Positions 58,197 through 64,000 of a stretch of DNA of 64,000 nt are shown one piece after another. The position numbers and the translations under genes were made by a program. The first letter of the stretch is position 1. Each line of letters begins with the position of its first letter. Below the pieces are notes generated by a model, which was given only the letters and a program-made list of their open reading frames with translations, was not told the DNA's origin and did not search any database. Source of the DNA: Phascolarctos cinereus (taxonomy: Eukaryota > Chordata > Mammalia > Diprotodontia > Phascolarctidae); contig NW_018344185.1 of NCBI RefSeq assembly GCF_002099425.1, positions 1,468,001 through 1,532,000 on the forward strand, in the 5' to 3' direction.

Positions 58197-59420
58197 TTGA
58201 AAGACACTGACCTAACTGATTCACTATCCCACGTATCACTTACTGCAGTGGCTCTCCCAAAACATTTCATCCTTTCTCAAATCTTGCATGGGTCCTCCTC
58301 CCCCCAAAGCTCTAAGCTCAGATTCCTGCCTTATACCTCACTGAAAAAATTGAACCCTTTTGCCAAGAGCTTCTCATTTCCCCCTCCTCCTCACCTCATA
58401 GTCCCCAGATGCCCTCTCCCATTATCTCCACATTCACTCATGTATGATATAATGAGGTGGCCCTCCACATTCACAAATTATCCATTTCATCTGAACTTCC
58501 TTCCCTTTATCATCCCTACTTCCCAAATTATCTTCGATCTCTCACTACCTATTGGCTGTTTCCTTACTTCCAATGCATGTGCCTGTCTTCCCCATCATCA
58601 GAAAACCCACAATTCAACCTTTCTTCCCATTTATGGCTGAGAACACTGTCTACTACTGTCTTCCACTTTCTTCCTCTCACTCTCTTCTTTACTATTTACA
58701 GTCTGGTTTCCTATCTTATCTTTCAACTGAAACTTCTCTCTCCCAAGTTACTAATGATCTTTTAATCACCAAATCCATTAGCCTTTTCTCAATTCTAAGA
58801 CAATTTTGATCACACTTTTATCCTTGATACTTTCTTCTCTCTAGGTTTTTGTGACCCTATCCTTTCTTGTTCCTTCTCCTACTTCTCCTACTCCTTTGTC
58901 CCCCTAATTTGAGAGTTTAGATAGTTGCTTCTCAGTCTTCTTTATTGGATCTTCATCCAAGTCATACAGGCTAACCCTGAGTGTCCCACAATACTCTAGC
59001 TCTATAATATTTTGTTTGGTGATCTTGTCAACATTCAATGCTCTCCATGCTGATGATTCTCAAATCTACTTGTCTAACACCCTACTCTAGGCATTTTCAT
59101 TGGCTGTCCCCTGTGCTTTGAAAACTCTCTCTTTTCATTTCTGCCTCCTGGCTTCCTTGGCTTCCTTCAAGATCCAACTAAAACCTCACCTTCTACAGGA
59201 AGCCTTCCTCAATCTCTTATAATTCTGGTGGATTCCTTCTATTAATTATTTCTAATTTATATTGTATGTAGCTTGTTTATAAATTACCATTTGTATGATG
59301 TCTTCCTCATTATAACAAGAATTCCTTGATAGCAGGAACTATTTTCCTTTCTTTGTATCCCTAGCACTTAGCACAGTACTTGGAACATAATAGGCATTTA
59401 TTCTTTATTGACTGACTGAT
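58197..59420 (+). mobile_element. L2 LINE, 1.2 kb, with reverse transcriptase remnant
   Basis: Longest sense L2. In frames at 58690-59080 it shows 'STETSLSQVTNDLLITKSI', upstream of the polymerase core, and near 59050 'HADDSQIYLS', which carries the catalytic ADD motif of L2-clade reverse transcriptase. The 3' end follows: 'ttcattggctgtcccctgtg', 'ctacaggaagccttcctcaa', 'cttagcacagtacttggaac' and 'ttattctttattgactgact'. Frames are interrupted. The open frames of 147, 102 and 85 codons in its 5' half (58197-58809) are inside this repeat. Confidence 0.85.
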
Positions 59421-59424
59421 TAGG

Positions 59425-59625
59425 AGTCAGAAGTCTCGGATTCTTGTTTGGATTCTCCCACTAGCTAATTGTAAGAGCTTGAGAAAATTATTGAACCTTT
59501 CTAGAGGTTTATTTCCTTATCTGTTAAATGGAAAATATGCTATTCCTTTTAGCTCTCTCAATAGGTCTCTTGTTAAAATCCAATGAGCTAACCTATTAGA
59601 GCACTTTCCCTGCATAAGATGTGAA
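59425..59625 (+). mobile_element. MIR-type SINE
   Basis: 'aggagtcagaagtctcggat', 'tcccactagctaattgtaag' and 'tttatttccttatctgttaa'. Confidence 0.75.
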
Positions 59626-60435
59626 GATAATATATTTTCAATGAAGGGCATGAAGCAGGAGCATTGGGGGTGGAGGATGGGGGGTGGGAAGAAGGATGAA
59701 CGTCCAGAACCAGTAGTGTTACCAGGTTTTTTTCATCAATTCTGATATGTGTCTTAGACTAAAAAAAAGTTTGGGAAAAGAGACTTTTGGGTCTGAATGA
59801 AAGGCCATAAATGAACATAACTCACAACCAGTAACATGAGCTCTAGGGAGAGGACAGAACTAGAACTTGGATTCTCCTGGGGCCAATGTAAGAGTCTTTT
59901 TTCATGCTATATCAACTCTGGCCACCATAGTCCCATTTAGCAAGTGACTGCTTCACTGTCCTGTAGTCAATGCAGCATAAGGCAATGTTATTATAGGAAA
60001 GAGATGCTGGGCTCCCCAAGCAAATTACAGGTATATGTCATTTTCTGCAGTCTTGGCAAGGTACTGAAAATTTGTGTGCAAATCACATTTTGTTAAATTG
60101 AATTATATTTTAAAAGCACTGAGGGAGTGCACTTACTATTGAAAAGAACCTGTAGTGAATCTATTGGCAAAGTGAAGAATACTTTGGTAAAATTAAAGGA
60201 TCACTTGCTCATTTATCTGTTTCTTTATAACTGAAATTTTAATACTGTGATCTTTTTTTTTTCATGATGTGAGTGCCCCATGTACTGACAACAGGCTGTT
60301 GTTATACCCCAAGCAGAATTGCTTAATGCCCTGATAAATTATTTATAGTCATAAAAAGGGAAGAGATGAGAGAGGTTGAAAGACATCCCCCATTTATTTT
60401 ATCAGCCTAGATAACTATAGTATTACTGTAAAGAA
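59626..60435. other. Unassigned; candidate conserved non-coding segment at 60020-60370
   Basis: No repeat seen. The candidate part contains 'gtgtgcaaatcacattttgt' (octamer-like) and 'gataaattatttatagtcat' (homeodomain/CDX-like). No coding potential. Confidence 0.32.
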
Positions 60436-60439
60436 CAAC

Positions 60440-60624
60440 ATCTACTCCCAATCTTTCAGACTTGCAACCTAGGAGTCTGATGCCTCTTTGCTATCTCTAG
60501 TGAAGTCCCTCATCACTTCACACCTGGATTATTGCATTAATCTGCTGATGGGTCTGCCTGCCTCAAGTCTCTCCCTACTTCAATCTATCATCCAGTAAAC
60601 TACTAAAGTGCTTTTTTCCCCCTG

Positions 60625-60712
<88 letters not shown>

Positions 60713-60890
60713 TGTCAGTGGCTTCTTATTGCATCCAGGATCAAATATAAAATGCTCTGTTTCACATTCAAACTCCTTCATAACCTAGCTCCCCTGCCTT
60801 TCCAGTCTTCTTAATCCTTATTCCATGAGATGTACTCTTCAATTCAGTCACACTGGCCTCCTGGCTGTTTCACAAGCAAGGCAGGAGGGA
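60440..60890 (+). mobile_element. L2 LINE fragment
   Basis: 'cacacctggattattgcatt', 'gtctgcctgcctcaagtctc', 'tccaggatcaaatataaaat' and 'ttcaaactccttcataacct' match L2 between polymerase and 3' end. A long (AC)n tract sits inside. Confidence 0.75.
60629..60708. repeat. (AC)n microsatellite, about 40 units
   Basis: Perfect except for one acgc variant near 60669. It lies in the L2, and the 68-codon frame of alternating V and C is its by-product. Confidence 0.95.
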
Positions 60891-60914
60891 AACAATAGGG
60901 ATAAAAACCCATAG

Positions 60915-61180
60915 GAAGGAAGGAAATAAGTATTTATTGACAGCATACAATGTGACAGGTGCCATGCTAAACACCTTACAAATATCTCACTTAATTCTCA
61001 AAACAACCCTGGGAGGCAGCTGCTATTACTATCCTCATTTTATAGTTGAGGAAACTGAGGTAGGCAGATATTAAGTGACTTGCCCAAGGTCACACAGTGA
61101 GTATCTGAATCTGAATTTGAATTCAGGACCTCCTGACCCTAGGCCTAGCACTCTATCCACTGTGCCACCTAGCTGATACT
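60915..61180 (-). mobile_element. MIR-type CORE-SINE, antisense, nearly complete
   Basis: 'ctcattttatagttgaggaa', 'gacttgcccaaggtcacaca', 'tgaattcaggacctcctgac' and 'tccactgtgccacctagctg'. Confidence 0.9.
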
Positions 61181-61254
61181 GGTGGACATGTACATTACCT
61201 GTACATACAACAATGTGGAGAGAAAAATAACTGTAGTTATCTGGCAACAATTTT

Positions 61255-61330
61255 GCCAGAGAGGTAGTATAAATATTAATTTTCCCATTTTACAGATGAG
61301 AAAATTGAGGCTATACGAAGAGATGTATAA
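61255..61330 (-). mobile_element. MIR-like fragment, antisense
   Basis: 'ttcccattttacagatgaga' and 'aaattgaggctatacgaag'. Confidence 0.6.
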
Positions 61331-61369
61331 CTTCTAGGAATGAGGAGGTGATAATCTTGCTGTACTCCA

Positions 61370-61880
61370 CCCTGCTCAGGACCACATCTGGAATGTTACA
61401 TTTAGTTCCAGGAGTCACAGTTTATTAAGGACGTTTTTAAGCTGGAGAATTTCATGCTGAAGTTTATATAGTATGAGCAACAGTTCAAAAAACTGGGGGT
61501 GTTTAGTCTAGAGTTATTCAAGATTGGGGCTAGAGGCATGTTGTCTTCAACTGCATAGAAAGCTGTCAAACAAAGAAAAAAAAATAGATCTGTGCTATTT
61601 GGCCCCATGGAGCAGAATAACAAGCAACTGATGATTTTGCAAAAGGGAAAACCAAAGCTAGATATGAGGGAAAATCCTGCTAACAGAAATATTCTAAAGT
61701 GCCAGGGCTTGCTTCAGGAGGTAGTAGAGTCCTCTTCATTGGAAGTCTTCAGGCTGAATCTGGATGACTATGAGTAGAGTGTATTGTAAGAGTGATCATC
61801 TTTTAAGTATAATTTGGATTACATGAGCACTGTGATCCCTTTCAACCTGAATTCTGTTATTCTCTGACTGATCCAGTCAC
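61370..61880 (+). mobile_element. CR1/L3 LINE 3' end
   Basis: 'accacatctggaatgttaca', 'gggggtgtttagtctagagt', 'ttggccccatggagcagaat', 'cattggaagtcttcaggctg' and 'ttcaacctgaattctgttat' occur in the order of the CR1/L3 3' region. Confidence 0.82.
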
Positions 61881-62194
61881 ATAGCTAGGAACTCCACTCA
61901 AACCTCAGTTTTTTGACTTCAGTCTAGTGCTTCCCATCATGCAATGGTGTCACTGACAAGATTCTCTGGAAGTCCTTTCAAACTTCCTTCCTTTTCTGGT
62001 CTTCTGCACAAACAGGTAGTACTCCATAAGTTACCTATTACATACAGTAGAACTTGCTTTACTCAGGCAGGCAGAAGTCATACCTGCCCAATTACGAGGT
62101 TTATTATTGCTATACTTTTTGGTTGCACGTACTTGTATACAACTGTGCCCACTCTAATCAAATCCGTCAAGACAAGTAATGATAATTACCATCA
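61881..62194. other. Mostly unassigned; short antisense MIR piece
   Basis: 61875-61945 ('cagtcacatagctaggaact') looks like antisense MIR. The 87-codon frame at 61944-62207 is not recognised. Confidence 0.4.
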
Positions 62195-62372
62195 TCAGCA
62201 TAATTAAAAACTAGCACATTATATATAGCACTTTTAGATTTGTATGGCATTTTATGGTTTCTCATTTGATCCTGATAATTTGATCCCAACTGAATAAATG
62301 CTATTATTATCTCTCTTTAACAGATAAAGACACTGAGGCTGAGAAAGGTATGTGATTTGACCAGGATCGCAC
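62195..62372 (-). mobile_element. MIR-type SINE, antisense, cut by the next SINE
   Basis: 'tctctttaacagataaagac' and 'actgaggctgagaaaggtat'. It stops at 'ggatcgcac' where a sense SINE begins. Confidence 0.75.
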
Positions 62373-62645
62373 AGGCAGCTCGGTGATGCAGTGAATAGAG
62401 TGAGTACTGAGCCTGGAGTCAGAAAGACTTGAGTTCCAATCCAGGCTCAGACACTTACTGCCTTTGTGACCCTGGGCAAGTCATTTAATCTCCCTTTGCC
62501 TCACTTTCCTTGAATATGAAATAGAGATAATAATAATACACACCTCTCCAGGTTGTTGTGAGGATAAAATGAGATAATATTTGTAAAGCATTGAGCACAG
62601 TATCTGACACACAGGAGATACTACATAAAAGCTCATTCTCTTCCC
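62373..62645 (+). mobile_element. CORE-SINE (MAR/MIR type), complete
   Basis: 'aggcagctcggtgatgcagt' (tRNA head), 'gagttccaatccaggctcag' (B box), 'gggcaagtcatttaatctcc', 'ggttgttgtgaggataaaat' and 'ctgacacacaggagatacta'. Confidence 0.88.
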
Positions 62646-62874
62646 CTGTCCCTTGGTAGTTCTTTAAATAGATGCTTCTAAGCCATGATATTTCTTTAAA
62701 CCAAGCTCTGGTTAAACCGATTAGTGAAAAGGGAAGACCCGTGATGGTATTAGTTGCCTATAAACTCTGCTTTAGGTCAATTGGAATGTCACAGCTCTAA
62801 GAGCTCACCTTCGAATAGAAACTACAACATGGAAAACACACAGGTACAGTCATGATCTTGTGGCTCGTTAGTAG
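62646..62874. other. Unassigned sequence
   Basis: No feature recognised. Confidence 0.4.
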
Positions 62875-63085
62875 TCAATCAATTTATCAATAAACATATA
62901 CTTAATGCTACTATTTGTCAGGCTCTGTGATAAACACTAGGGGTACAAAAAGAGGAAAAAAGATAGTCCCTACCAGAAAGGAGCTTATAATCTAATGGGG
63001 AGACAACAAGCAAACAAAAATGTACAATTAACAAAAGGAAGGCAGTGGAATTAAGCTGGTTTGGAGAAGCCTTCCTGTAGAAGTA
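62875..63085 (-). mobile_element. L2 LINE 3' end, antisense
   Basis: 'caatcaatttatcaataaac', 'tttgtcaggctctgtgataa', 'gagcttataatctaatgggg' and 'gagacaacaagcaaacaaaa'. Confidence 0.82.
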
Positions 63086-63129
63086 CAGGCCTGTATAGAC
63101 TTAAGCTCTGTGGATACATGGCTCTATTT

Positions 63130-63330
63130 TGTATTACCAACTGATATCTAGAGCTCTCAGGGACCTCGGTTACCATCTAATCCAATTTCCTTGTTTTGCT
63201 GAAACCTAAGGTTGTTAAGAGACTTTTTCCAAAAATCACCCAGATAGTAAGAATCAGAGGCAAGATTTGAGCCTACTTCTTCTGACAACTGCCAATGTTC
63301 TTTCCACAGTGTCATGCTATCTCCTTATAT
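63130..63330 (-). mobile_element. CR1/L3-end and MIR-like fragment, antisense
   Basis: 'ctctcagggacctcggttac' and 'catctaatccaatttccttg', then 'gcaagatttgagcctacttc', the same arrangement as at 53.9 kb. Confidence 0.6.
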
Positions 63331-63929
63331 GGGAGTCATATGCTATTTTTTTCTCTATCGTGTTGACACTTTCACTTCATAAATGACCTAGGTTCCAGGT
63401 TGTCATGTGAGGAGGGCCACCTAATCAAAAGGTATAGAGGATGCCCAGAATTAGATCATATACATTGTGCATGTATTAGAGAGACATTCAGTAAATACAT
63501 TCCAAAAATATTAGTAGGTCATGATCTATAGTGAAATTCAATGGGAAATATTGCATTTCTGTGCAGTGATCAAAAAGTGAAATGAAAGCTGCAACAGTAT
63601 TTATCTAGAACGATTACATTTTAAATAACATTTGGACCTCAATGTAGTTTGTAGATTGATGAATTATGCAATTAAGCAATATGCAATTTACTAGAGTAGC
63701 AAGACAAGCAATCTGATGAGACTGGATCAGAAATACGTGATAGTTTCATATTTATGGGTTTTAAATGTTTTCCAGAGACTATACCAGGGCTTTTTTGATT
63801 ACATGAGAGAAAAACACTCCCCCTTCTTTCCTTCCAAGGGATTAATGGCTTTCCTAGTGCCTTTACAATGATTTTCAGAAAGAAGGAGGGATGGTAGACA
63901 GGAGAGGGGATATAGCCTAAACATAATTA
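63331..63929. other. Unassigned sequence
   Basis: No feature recognised. Confidence 0.4.
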
Positions 63930-64000
63930 GTTCTGGGGTTACAGGGCCTAGATTCAAATTCTGACTGCCTATGTGACCATAGACAATTCATTTGATCTTT
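63930..64000 (+). mobile_element. MIR-type SINE, cut by the window end
   Basis: 'acagggcctagattcaaatt' and 'gcctatgtgaccatagac'. Confidence 0.65.

Noticed and set aside
58197-58809. 147-, 102- and 85-codon frames
   Set aside because: Inside a sense L2; one frame ends in the region just before the L2 polymerase core.
60575-60781. 68-codon frame of alternating valine and cysteine
   Set aside because: Translation of the (AC)n microsatellite.

Overview
This is AT-rich, CpG-poor vertebrate DNA from a marsupial. The repeat set shows it: a marsupial-type L1 (long 5' leader, long spacer between ORF1 and ORF2, characteristic 3' end), tRNA-headed SINEs beginning 'ggcagctaggtggcacagtg' (WSINE-like), RTESINE1-like SINEs whose tail resembles the 3' end of BovB/RTE LINEs, many CORE-SINEs (MIR/THER/MON/MAR type), and much L2 and CR1/L3. 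I saw no copy of the young SINE I associate with the American opossum, so an Australian marsupial is my guess; the species cannot be fixed from this window. Repeat names are from memory, with no library search.

I found no functional host gene. The window reads as an intergenic or intronic repeat landscape. Every long open frame I could explain lies in a retroelement, a retropseudogene, a microsatellite or antisense repeat sequence.

Layout. 0-5 kb: two antisense L1 pieces, the first carrying a SINE with clear target-site duplications (TSDs). 5-19 kb: dispersed CORE-SINEs, L2 in both orientations, a palindromic hAT element at 12.67-12.84 kb, and unassigned sequence. 19.4-28.7 kb: a CR1 piece, a 3' half of L1 (+), and a second L1 that is 5'-inverted and bounded by a 12-bp duplication. 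28.7-34.6 kb: unassigned sequence, L2, a possible LTR and an antisense RTE-like LINE. 34.6-36.2 kb: a composite dispersed repeat, apparently in tandem, holding further insertions. 36-43.9 kb: mostly SINE, L2 and CR1 fragments. 43.9-52.4 kb: the most interesting locus, an HSPA8 (Hsc70) retropseudogene on the + strand, split first by a second HSPA8 retrocopy on the - strand and then by an L1. 52.8-64 kb: an L1 3' end, RTESINE1, old L1 ORF2, a 1.2-kb L2 with a readable reverse transcriptase motif, CR1/L3 and CORE-SINEs.

There is no working gene system here. The value is in the order of insertions (L1 machinery copying HSPA8 twice into one spot, then L1 itself), in several duplications that date events against each other, and in the chance that the inverted HSPA8 pair makes double-stranded RNA. 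I found no previously undescribed system.
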